From the NCBI GenBank assembly GCA_903813345.2, contig CAIIXF020000009.1, positions 11,090,030 to 11,154,029 on the forward strand: a stretch of DNA of 64,000 bases, read 5' to 3'. Numbering within the stretch: position 1 is the first letter of the stretch; every line of letters starts with the position of its first letter. Below the pieces are notes generated by a model. That model was not told the DNA's origin and searched no databases. It saw nothing but the letters and a program-made list of their open reading frames with translations. Both the position numbers and the translations under genes were made by a program. The DNA is from Owenia fusiformis. Lineage: Eukaryota; Annelida; Polychaeta; Sabellida; Oweniidae. Below, in pieces: positions 24,901-37,100 of this stretch.

Positions 24901-25177
24901 CAAAGCCTACTTTCCTCAATGCTTGGGAGAGCTCTTGGGTGAATCACAATGGTAGAAATATGTCACACAAAAGAATACTTCAATACAGATTGCTTTTATG
25001 CAAATGTTGATTAAGAGTACTAAAATTAAATACCTGTTTCGCATCTCTGGAACTTGTCGGGTGATTCAAGTATCAGTTTACTGATGAGAGACTCTGCCAG
25101 TGGTGCCAGGATGAGAACAGGACGACAAACCTTTGAGTCAAGACGTTCTACTTTCTGGTAGGCGACAGTTGACACAT
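21965..25177 (-). CDS. DLG5: DLG5 exons 20-24, guanylate-kinase-like domain and C-terminus
   Basis: Exon 25177-25034: YQKVERLDSKVCRPVLILAP, where an active kinase would have GxxGxGK but here reads LAPLAESLIS, so no ATP loop. Exon 24700-24573: IWVDYQRKGSHYECLTIASV. Exon 24339-24230: GKHCLIDCSPMAVERLHRAH. Exon 22612-22503: REVKDTRFLPEKVTNKSAKE. Exon 22068-21965: EIIQGGNLAYMFMQIKKSID and the C-terminus KTIWLPSGSL, stop TGA at 21967-21965. The last two exons are short and were found by joining phases 2 and 1. Confidence 0.93.
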
Positions 25178-28100
25178 CTGAGAGAAAAAGAATATAATAG
25201 CTAGCATGAACATAAAAAATGTAACAAAATATCATTAAAGTTGGGATAACATAGGGACGATTGGGCCATGGGACATGCTTCAGTTTAGTTTGCAGGCCTA
25301 TAAAGGTCAATTCAAAGTTTAAAAGCCAGAATGTCTTATTTTTGCTTTCTTTGACATCCAGCTGACAATATGTCCAGGAATTTAAAGATTTCTCTGTTTT
25401 TAAATTTTGAGATGCATTAATATACAATTTCTTATCAAATTAGATGATCATTCAAACTTGAATATTATTTCAAACTTCAACTGAAATAAAAAAACTCACC
25501 ATCTAAGATAGGCAAGCTATCGCTATTTATAGAAGCATCTGAGAATGACGGAAGGTCGCGGCTGTCTTTTGAATTATTTCTTTGGTGTTTCTTGCGTCGG
25601 AAAAAGCTGCGTCGAGCTGATGCAGTACTGCGACGTGACGACGCACTTTTCAACTCATCTTCTTGTATGGAATCGGAGAGACTTCGCTTCAGATATAACT
25701 CTTGCTCCATTCTGGAAAAGAACATTTAATTTTTTTATTTGGAATGTTCCAAATATAGGCTACTCTGTGAAATCTAATTGAAGAATTTTGGAAAATACAA
25801 TGTTATTAAGAACCATGATATTCCACACCTGTTGCATCTACTAATAAAAGTTCACACTTGTCATACATGTAAAGTTACTGCTTGGGGTTAAGACTCAGTC
25901 ACATTGGCTATACGGAGGGCATACGGCGGCCGTAGGTTCACAAACTTCGCAAAATTCTACATCATACTGCTAATCTATATATTTTATGGTGCATATTTCT
26001 CTCAATTTTGGGAAGCCCAAGAACGGCTGCCATATGGTTGCTGTAGATCAAATGTGACGCTAGAATGCCCATACATACCTCATTTTACTGGGGATGGTCC
26101 CACATGCGCCCTTCTTGCCTTCAGAGTCAACTAACCACGCCCTCCATAGCCCACTCTTGCCATTAAACAGTGTATTGTCCACATACAGAATGTCATCTTT
26201 CTTGAAGGCCAAATCTCCCTCAACCTCCACAGAGTGGTCAGTGAGGGCTCGAGTGTAGAAGGAATCGCAATGTTGGTCTTTGATTTTTGAATATTCTGGA
26301 AGTAATTGAGGTGTGAGATATCAATGGATGAATGAATGTTAAATCCATTAGTAGTCCAGCTACAAGCCTCTGGGACCCCCCCCCCCCCTACTTAACTAAA
26401 CCTACTTAACCTTCTCATACAAGGGCAAGCGCTTGTGGCCAGACTAATCCATTACAAACACTTAATTTTTCCCATTTTTGGTGATAGAACAAATAGATTT
26501 TTCATCAAAGCACAAAATCACAGAATTTTCCCACAAATTGTCAAGGCATGTGCCAGTTATTCAATTATTTCTATTGTCATGATTGTCATTTACTATCTAA
26601 AATTGCTGATTTTGGCCTTTTTCTTCGAACTATTTCAAAACGTGAGCCATGAGTCATTTTTAATAGATATATTTATACCTACTTGCTGGATTGCAAGTTA
26701 ATATACTATACTTACTTGCTGGATTGTACTGTGCAAGTATGCTGACTGTCTGGGAAGGTTTACAAATCTCAATTGCTGCTTGTTCAGCACTGGCATTCCT
26801 TATGTCATTGCCATTAAACTGAAAAAATGAAATGAATAAAATTTTGTCAATCTGTTATAAATCACCCTTTCTGATTGTTCACATATTGCTTGCTTGGTGG
26901 CTGGTATTCTCAATTTGACAATCAATATATAAATATATATAAACATTTTCAAAAATAATTTTTTGTATAATACAGGAGGACATGGGCTTTCAATTGAATG
27001 CCCATGAGTAAGAATACAACATTCTCAATATAGTCCTTGATTGATTTTTTGTCAAATTACTAAATAATACGCTATATTATTCAAAGATAAATTGTTTCAT
27101 TTACCATGTTTGTATCATCTTCAAATGAAGTTTTATTCAATAAAATGTCAACAGAATGTTCAATATGCCAATAATAACAGTATATATCAAGAGAAATGTG
27201 TCAATACGACAAGACCAATATGTCAATAATTCACCTCTTAAAGCAGCCAAATGACATTAATCTCTAAAAATGCCAATAAAATAACACGCAATTCTGTTAT
27301 TGTTGCTCAAATTGAACAGCTTGATCATGTACAGTAAAACCTGTTAAATTGAATATCTTCGAAAGTTGAACACCTCCATTAGTCCCTTCACAGTAGGAAA
27401 TATACAAAAGATCAACAATAACATTTATCCTTGATGAATTCAAATAAATTACATCTATTTACAAACCTCTAAGATTTGATCACCACATCGCAGCCCATTG
27501 TGGCCACTGGCAATACTGTCTTTGTGAACCTCGTGAACGAAGATCCCCGTCAGATTTCCACCAATCAGACCTATCCCTAGAGTTGTTGACGTCTTCTTGA
27601 GGAACACAAATCTTGGCTCTTCACAGATCATCATATTGCCATCATTTAGACTAAAACATTTGAATTAATCATTAATTTGACTAAAATATCAAAACCTGAT
27701 CATCTTTTAGACAAAAACAATAAAATTTATCGTCATTCTTAAGCATTAGAATTGATCACGATTTAGAATAAAACAAAATGTGAATTGTATCATCATTTGG
27801 ACTTAAAAGGGTTTGATAATTTATCTTTCAATTTATACATGACAAAAACTATAGGTCATTAAATTTAAAACACCTAACTCACCTAGGTTGGGCACTATGC
27901 CTTGGTGTATTTGTGGGAGTGGCTGATGTGAGGGTCTCATTACTAATCCTATGGGGCTCAGAATTGTGGGAGGGGCTGTTAACAATGGAGGATGACCCCA
28001 CAGATTGCACATCACCAGACGCACTATCTTCTGAATCGGTGTATTCTGTAATATTGAAATTATACAAAATGTATGAATATTGAGAAGCTGAAAGGATGTG

Positions 28101-31100
28101 TCCAGGTATATGCCCTTTTGGTCCCTCAGTCAAATATATGTGAAACATGGTTTTTATTACTGTCCTAGTTATATTTGATAAGTATATTTACTTTTTCACG
28201 AGTTTTGATGCATAATTAACCCCCTGCTGAGAGTCAGAATAAGTATCTCAACAAAAAAGAAATAGTCATTATCATTGAAAAAACACCAATGACAACATGT
28301 ATGACTTACAAAGAAGATATAACTTAAGACCCATGAAGAATTTAAAAGAAAATCATATTTTTAAAATATATTCAAGGATTAAAATTTTTTTCAAATTTTT
28401 TGAATTTCCCGCCAGTTTAAATTGAAGGGGGAAAAACAAGATGGCTGCCATTTGATGTAAGAAATATCAGAAAAAAAGTTGCTTCACTTTTAGTTTTCAC
28501 AATGAGCACAGTTTTCCGGTTTAGGTTTTTTGACTGATTCTGACTCTTCATCACCAGGGTCATGTATAGAGATTATAAAATTGAAACCAAAATATTGTGC
28601 TCAGCATGAATTTGACTGAAATATGTGTAACTTTACCAACACAATTGAAGTCGCAAAACTGGATGCTCAGTAACTTTGAGTGACTATAATCCCTTGATTA
28701 CCCAGATAAACACCAATTCACTTATCCAGAAATACCATTCAATGTCTTAGTGGAATCAATTGGTGCAAGGCCCCCATAGGGACCTTGCGTTTTCATACTA
28801 AAGTTTGTTTTGGAGTTTTTTCTTATTGTTCTATGTATTTCAAGACATTTTAGAGACAGGGCCCTTTTTCTAAAGCCCTTTTTAGAAAAATAATTGAGAT
28901 AACAGAGGATACCCATTATTACTGCTTTTTAACACAATGTTAACAGAAAATTCAAATTTCAAACTCCTTGTCTCACTATAATTCACCAATGGAGAATGGG
29001 AGTTGAGCAACCAAAGTTGGCGCACAGTTGGACCCTAAGATAAGCTCTAATCTGAGGGGTTTGGTCTTTTGTGAAATCATATATTTGCCTAGCAACCACA
29101 TAGCAACCATCTAAAATAACATATTTTACAACATAAATCTACTTAATATATGCTAGGATGCTATGAGACCATTACAAAAAGTCTTCTTATCCTAGAATAC
29201 AACAACTCAACCATATTTACAGAAGTGACATCACCATGTTGCATAGCAACAACATGGCAACAGGTTACAATGCCCATTTTGACATTTGCACACCATATTC
29301 CTATTATATACTCACTTGTATGCTTTTGGATCCCTTCCACATTATTTCTTAACATACAGAAATTGTATTTAAGCATAAATGATGCAGTTATGCCTGACTA
29401 TTTTCCCTAGCAACTTCCTAGCAACAGCTTGAAATAATGGTTAAATTTGCCTAGCAATGACCTAGCAACAGCTTAAAATAGCAATGTTTCTCATAAAAAT
29501 CCCACTATACAGGGTGGGCCAAAAAAATTTGCAACCTTTTTAGAAGGCAAAAAAAGTATCATAACATTATGGTATTGACATGAAATTTTTTTTACAGAAA
29601 CTTAAGGATAGGCATATTTTACCATTCAAATATTTAAGCTAATACTGCCTTCAAATTTTTTTGTCAGATGTTTGAATATTAATGGTAAATTGTTCATGTG
29701 TCCGAGATTTACCGATTTTCCGAGAAAATGTGATTTTCTATCATTTTATGTGATCATCGATAGAACATTTATTATGTTCACTAAATCTGCTGCAATCTTT
29801 GTTAAGTGGTGTATTGGGCGGCTATTCATCAGGACTAATGAATCAAGGGGTATTTTGCTCCAGATATTCCATAGTGACTTTTGGCCTATGGTCAGGCGCG
29901 CTATCCTGCTGGAATATGTAATCACTTGGGGCTGAAAGAGCCCCCATTCTTGAAAGATGTCCCTTTTGAAGAAGATTAGTCCTGAGTCGAATGGCCACCA
30001 AATACACCAGATGCCAACCCCTGGGACTATCACACATGGGGACACCTAGAGCAATGTATTGTAGTCAATGGTTATACCCCACAAATTATTGATCAACTAT
30101 AAGAAGTTCTGCAGGATAAGTGGAGACGACTACCACAAGAACTGCTGGATCTCGCCATTGACCAGTTCAGTTCTCGTCTCCATGTGATTGTTGAGGTGAA
30201 AGGCGGATGCATAGAACATTTGTTTAATAAATAATTAATACAGTGTAACAATATTACCATAGTGACTAGATCCTGATATAAACCTGTACTAGACATTGGT
30301 TAAACAGTTATCAAAGATTGTAGCAGATTTAGTAAACATAATGAATGTGTTATTGTTGATCACATAAAATCATAGAAAGTCAGGTTTTCTCGGAAAAATG
30401 GTAAATCTTGGACAAATGAACAATTTACCATTAATATTCAAACATCTGACAAAAAAATTTGAAGTCAGTATTAGCTTAAATATTTGAATGGTAAAATATG
30501 CCTAACCTTAAGTTTCTGTAAAAAAAATTTCATGTCAATACCATAATGTTATGATACTTTTTTTGCCTTCTAAAAAGGTTGCAAAATTTTTTGGCCCACC
30601 CTGTATATCCACTATTATGTACTTGGAGAAAATTAATATGTATGTCTTTTAATTTATAAAGTTTTGTTCCTGCACATTCAAAAAAAATCTGTAGTCTCTT
30701 GTGTAAAGCATGATGGGATATTTCTTGTCTTATGTTTATCAAATTTCAAAAGTCCTGCAATTCATGTTTCAGTTCTGAGATAAAGTAAACACAAAATATT
30801 CATCATATTTATCCTTGTTACATTTTCAGCATTGATAGCCCTAAGATAATACTTTATTTGGGTTAATTGCTACAATTTCCTTTGCAGTTGCATAGTTTCG
30901 GTGCAGTAGAATTTGCAGTTCACTTTGCAGTCACATTTGATGCATCCACATTTAATTATGACTTTACATGCCTTGGATGCTTGGCCAATATTGTCCATCT
31001 GGGTACGCACAATCCTGATGCGCTCCTAAACCATCCCCATAGGTTTGGTGAAGGAAGAACTGGATGCACTATATACCATTGCCCCCATACATGTGTTCCT

Positions 31101-34100
31101 TGGAGAGCTGCTTGCATAGCATGATAGAGTGCTGCATCGCATGTTGGAGGTACTCTATCGGGATCCATCTGTCATGAGTGAACATGTGAACATTGAGATT
31201 TGTCTCACTGTTTGTAGGCTGGTAAACCAGGATAATGAACCTCTCAATTGTGCCCGTAACTTCTGTTGTTATGGTTTATGAGCCATCTGCTCAAGTCAAA
31301 AGGACACCTGTTAGATCATGACATAAGTTCCATTGCTTGAAATCTGTCACCTTGCTCTGATGGTAAATTTCAGATGTGGTATCAGTTCCAGTATGGGCGT
31401 GGAACATTGGCAGCACACGTGATCTTTGTGGTCCTAGTGCTCTAGCAATCTCATGAACTAAAGTGCAGCGATATGTTTTGCATTTTGAAAATGCTACATA
31501 GACCTCAATCTATAGCTCAGAGGCACAGGCTAAGGCTATCACAAGGACATCAGTGTCCACTGATCTTATCACAAATGTCCTGCAACCTTTTCCGACACCA
31601 TGAGACACATGCAAAAACATATATGTATCTGCCTCATGACATGTTAATTTTCCACATTTGGATTGTAATATTCCAATGAATCCAGCATATGGGGTATATG
31701 TATCACAACAGGGCGTGTTCAAAATACTAGTATAGAGATTTTAAATCAAGACACCATATTTTACTTATTGAACCGTTAGGTCAAGGTTATACTTGTTAAA
31801 AGCTTAAATCTTATCCGGGCTTTGCTGAAACATAAAAGTCATTAATTTGAAAGTTTAAAGTTTTACCACTTGAGATGCTGAAGGATGTAGGAATTGTGCA
31901 AAGAGCTCTATCTTTCTAGAAAGTCTTGCCAATTGCTTGGTAGTTTGGTGTTAGGATAGGATTTCTCAGAATCAATGACAACAAGATAGAGTTCTTTGCA
32001 CTACTAGCAACTGTTACAAGACATATTATGGCAGACGATAGAATCTTTGTCTCAACTATTGAAGGAGAGTGCATCAGTAATCCTGCTAATTATGACATAA
32101 TAGTCCCTGCTCCCAGGAAGAGGCAGATACACATATGTTTTTGGATGTGTCTAATGGTATCGGAAAAGGTTGCAGGACATTTATGATAAGATCGGTGGAC
32201 AGTTATGTTTTGATAGCCTAATAGCCTGTGCCTCTGAGCTACAGATTGAGATCTACGAGGGGTGATCAATAAGTAATGGACGCTTTTTTACACAGATACT
32301 TTTTATGAAACAATCCCTTTGATTTGCCTACCAGTGATACGTCATTCAATTATCTATCACTTCTGAAGATTTGAAGACAAAATATATAATACATGTTGAT
32401 ATATCCTTATTTCCGTGAAGGAGGTAAGGTACCCCGGGACCGACATTTACGTCACATATTCAGCTTTTAGCCAGTTTGGCAAATTTCAGTCAGATTTGAC
32501 CTTTTTATATGCAACAAGTGTTGTGTTGTTTGATTTTTTGGCTGACTGGTAACACATAAACAGAAAGTATTGTGATGTCAGAGTTTTGTATGGAAGGGGT
32601 TCAATTTGAGAAAGCATTGTGGAAGAAAGGGGTGGTGAGAGAAGGGAACACCTATTCCATATGCACAATGCACCTGCCCACAGATCTCAAAATGTTCAGA
32701 AAACAATAACCATGGACCTCAAAATTGAGATCTTGGCCAGAGCACCATATTGTCCAGATCTGCTCACACGTGACTTATTTATTTCTATACTACTTATTTC
32801 TATAGAGAAAGGATGCAGGTTTATTGACATTGATGAAATAAAACCCGTGCAACTGCATCTTGTTACCATGTCAGAGAATGGATTCAGCCTTGTCTCACAA
32901 TCTTGAGTTAAGAGGATGAGGAATTGTGTACATGTAGCACTTGATGGAACCTATGTAGAGGGCCCTGTGGAATGAATGTGGCATGAATACCAAATAGTGA
33001 TGATAAAATATTCAAAATCAATTATGGCATAACAAAATGGGGTAATTCATGACCATAATGGTTTGTGTTGTTCAGCCTGCATTCAACTGCATTGCATGTT
33101 AAACAAGCTAAAATAGCTTCAGAATGTTTGACGTGATGTCGGTCCCGGGGTACCTGCACATCCTTCATGGAATTAAAGATATATCAAAATATATTACATG
33201 TTTTGTTTTCAAATCTTCAGAGTTGATAGATAATTGAATGATGTATCACTGGTAAGAAAATTGAAGGGATTGGTCTATAAAAAGCATCTGTGTAAAAAAG
33301 CGTCCATTACTTATTGATCACCCCTCGTATGTAGCATTTTCAAAAGGCAAAACTAACACTTCATTCCAATTTATGAATTTGCTTGAGCACATGTATGGGG
33401 GCAGTGGTATATAGTGGATCCAGTTCTTCCTTCACCAACCCTATGGGGATGGTTAAGGAGCCCATCAGGATTGTGGGTGCGCAGATGGACAATATTGCAT
33501 AAGCATCCAAAGCATGTAAAGTCAAATGTGACTGCAAAGGGAACTGCATATACCATGGTGCATTCTACTGCATCGAACTATGCACCTGCAAAGGAAATTG
33601 AAGCAATTCACCAAAATAAAGTACTATCTTAGGGGTATCAATGCTGAACATGTATCAAGTGTCAATGTGATGAATATTTCGTGATTACTTTATCTCAGAA
33701 CTGAAACATGAATTGCAATTTGATATATGTAAGACAAGATTTCTAAGTGAGCAACTATATAGCTTTATAAATTACAAAAGACAAATATATTGATTTTCTT
33801 CAAGTACATATAGTGGATATATAGTGAAATTCTTATGAGAAACATTGCTATTTTAAGATGTTGCTAGGTCATTGCTAGGTCATTGCTAGGCAAATTTAAC
33901 CTTTATTTCAAGCTGTTGCTGGGGAAAATGGTCAGACATACTGTATAAGTGGAATTTAATCCGAGTGGTTAATTTTCCGAATGTTTAAATTTCATCATTT
34001 TCCTAATTTTAATTTTCCTAATGACAAGAAACCTCCCATTGGATAACATTATAAAGACAATATTTCCGACATTTAATTTTCCGAACCTGGCAAAATTTAG

Positions 34101-37100
34101 GAAATAGGCAAATTAAATGATTAGGCAAAATTACCACTTATACAGTAACTGCATCAATACATTTGCTATATGTTAAGAAATAATGTGGAAGAGATCCAAA
34201 AGCAGTGAACATATAACAGATATATGGTTTGCAATTGTCAAAATGGGCATTGTAACCTGTTGCCATGTTGTTGCTATGCAACATGGTGATGTCACTTCTG
34301 TAAATATGTTAACTGTTGTATTTTAGGATAACAATACTTTTTTGTAATGGTCTTATAGCATCCTAGCATATATTAAGTGGATTTATATTGTAAAATATGT
34401 TATTTTAGGCGGTTGCTATGTGGTTGCTAGGCAAATATATGATATCATAAAAAATCAAAGCCCTAAGATTAGAGTTTATCCTAGGATCAAACTTTGTGCC
34501 AAGTTTGGTTGCTCAATTGCCATTCTCCATTGGTGAATTATAGTGAGATAAGGAGTTTGGAATTTGAATTTTCTATTAACATTGTGTTAAAAAAGCAGAA
34601 ATAACAGTTATTCTGTGTAATCTCAATTATTTTTCTAAAAAGTGCTTTAGAAAAAGGGCCCTGTCTCTTAAATAACTTTAAATACATAAAACTATAAGAA
34701 AAAACTCAAAAACAAACTTTAGTATGAAAACGCAAGATCATTCACCAATTGATTCCGCTATCTATACAAAGAAAGTAAGCAATGTTTTTCGAGGATATGT
34801 TTCAAACCTTTTGTATAAATAATTCATTTAATATTTGCCACTGATTTTTTTTCAATTCTGATAAAGTGATATGCACTGTCTTTGATTCTAATATTCTACA
34901 TTAATTGTGATACAAATTAATATTTTTGTACTCTCAGAAGAAGGATAAGATATTGAAGTTTAATAATATGTGTGATTGAGTTGGTTTTTCAGACATTACA
35001 ATTTTCAATATTTTCTAAGTCGATACCCAGACTCATTCCCAGACTCATCCTTTATTTTTTTGAGTTGACTCGTGATTATGTTGAGGGGTTTAAGACAAGA
35101 GATGATGATTAGCATTTCACATATATCCCAGTATGGAACAAAGTTTTAACTGGCACGTTATGATATCATCGCAACTGTTAAACTGTTAAAATCATGATAT
35201 GTAAACGTTTTCACAAAAAATTCATTTTCTTGATTTTATTGAATACATGTACTTCCGGGAGACTTACTTTTGGGATTGTACTGTACTTTCATTGTGATAT
35301 TGTCCCCGAGGCCTTGCATGACCCTTGTGGCGTGTTCTTGGTTTGCATTACGCAGGTTCACCCCACAGACATCTAGGATTTGATCCCCTACTGTCATACA
35401 TGCCTACAGACATAAATAAAAATCATTTAATCACAATGGTACACAACAGCATTCATGCACAAGGCATAAACATGCAAAATGTCACCACCTGCCATTTGTT
35501 ACTAACCCCTGAATGCTGAACACCAACATCTGAACACCAACCACCGAACATTAACTATTCGTAGAAGCAAAAACAGTGACTCAATGCTGATGATTTCGAA
35601 AAATAGCTTACACCTATCAGAAACCCTGTTTGCACCAACTTGTGAAAATGAGAAAATTTGGTATAGTTTAAGCTGTGAAAATGAAACTTTGGCACCCATA
35701 AGAGAAAATCCAGGCGAGAACACTAATACTCAATTTGAAAAATATGAGAAATCCCAAAATTAACACAAACCTGCTGGGCAAGACTTCCTTCCACCACATT
35801 TGACACAAAAACTCCCCCGTTTCTAGTCTGGATCTGAATTCCGAGTGCCTCGCAGCTTTTTTCAATTGTAATCTCGCGACATTCCCCAATTTGAGGTCGT
35901 TTTCTCTTTCTGGGGGTGACAGTAATTGTAGGCCTGGGGAGGGACCCTGTAGAGCTCATGTCCCCGGGGTAGGGTGATATAGGGCTGCTTCTGTCTGACA
36001 TGGAAACTGAAAATACAGGGTGATTCATAAATTCTAAACTTAACACTAGGAAGGTCAATAATGTAACTATTTACCGAAGCATTCCTAGTATGTAATAATG
36101 TGTAAAATCTTATTGCAAATAGATAACACTTGTACAAATTTTTTTTCCAAATCATTTCCATGATATTAGTACCAGACAGAATCATCTACAAAGCTAAACT
36201 ATACATAAAATAAATGTAATACTGGTCAAGCTTGTTCCACATGACTCCTTTCATATTTAATGCCTCAAACGTGGTGATGGTTAATGCTAATGTTTATTTA
36301 GCTCAATTTCTCTCAAAAATTTGAATGAAGTGTCTAATTCTCTAGCATTTTTGTACAATTTAGAATGTTGACTACATGCCCATTAACCTTATATCTTATG
36401 AATTCATCTTATCTATACTTGATTTTATATTTTAAAAATTGACCCATCAGATATTTACCCCTTTCAAATGAGCCTGCAGAGATGTTCCCTCTGGATGACT
36501 TAGATGCAGAACTTATCTGAGATATGGATGGTATACGGATTCGTTCATTGTTGACTTTTTTCGCAAAATTTGTAGTGTCCGTTGCGGAATCGGGTGTACT
36601 TCTGCCTCTGCTGTATTTGTAGTACTCCTCGCTTGGGGTAGGTGTACCCCTGTCAAGTCCGCTACTCTGAAAACATGAAGACAAACAGGATTTCAAACTT
36701 TATATTTTTCATGTTACAAAAAGCCTGATGTAATGTACATGTAGTTATGTAACAGTTTGGTTATAATAAAAAATGCTAGTATACATCCGAGGCTTTTATG
36801 TATGGCTGAAGTTTTTATTTTGCTTGGTTCTATCATGCAATAATATTCACCAGTGACGAGTGAACAGAGACTTTGTAACTTTTTGACCTCCAAATAATTT
36901 TGGACTTGAAACCATCCCTTATCTACATTGTTACACTATAATACCTGTCTGGAGGATGCAGGAGAAATACTTCTATGTCCACGTGGTGGTTGGTATGCTG
37001 GCGGTTTCTCTAAGGTTTCTATCTCCGGTATTGAAGAGTTCATACTGCGTAGTGGAGGCACATACCCTGCATAGAATCCTGGTGGTGAACTATGTCTGAA

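Larger units (their letters stand above)
29510..30603. mobile_element. Mariner-family element with terminal repeats of about 290 bp, 1094 bp, inserted in the left arm
   Basis: Ends 'cagggtgggccaaaaaaatt' and the inverse of 'ttttttggcccaccctg' are flanked by TA (29508-29509, 30604-30605). The inverted ends continue for about 290 bp. Inside are two transposase remnants in opposite directions: minus-strand FQQDSAPDHRPKVTMEYLEQ near 29840-29935, and plus-strand WPPNTPDANPWDYHTWGHLE onward at 29992-30234. Taking the element and one TA away gives the 'cactatatatccactat' still present in the right arm. Confidence 0.92.
28752..34756. repeat. Large inverted repeat (6 kb) in the DLG5 PDZ3-PDZ4 intron
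   Basis: The left arm runs from 28752 to about 31645 and the right arm from about 32080 to 34756, around a loop of about 430 bp. Landmarks pair inversely: 'ggaatcaattggtg' (28752) with 'caccaattgattcc' (34743-34756), 'gcgttttcatactaaagt' with 'actttagtatgaaaacgc', 'ataattcaccaatggagaatg' with its inverse near 34530, 'catatatttgcctagcaacc' with its inverse near 34430, and the gene remnants below. After removing three transposons and a deletion of about 340 bp from the right arm, the arms are roughly 1.8 kb each and clearly diverged. No target duplication was seen at the outer ends. Confidence 0.9.

Noticed and set aside
26371-26395. Run of about 14 C residues in a DLG5 intron
   Set aside because: Simple homopolymer and a likely site of sequencing length error; no function inferred.
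29040-29490. Cluster of 'cctagcaac' and 'gttgcatagcaac' words resembling RFX X-box sites
   Set aside because: They lie in the inverted-repeat arm and repeat as part of a degenerate tandem sequence; no gene or promoter context.
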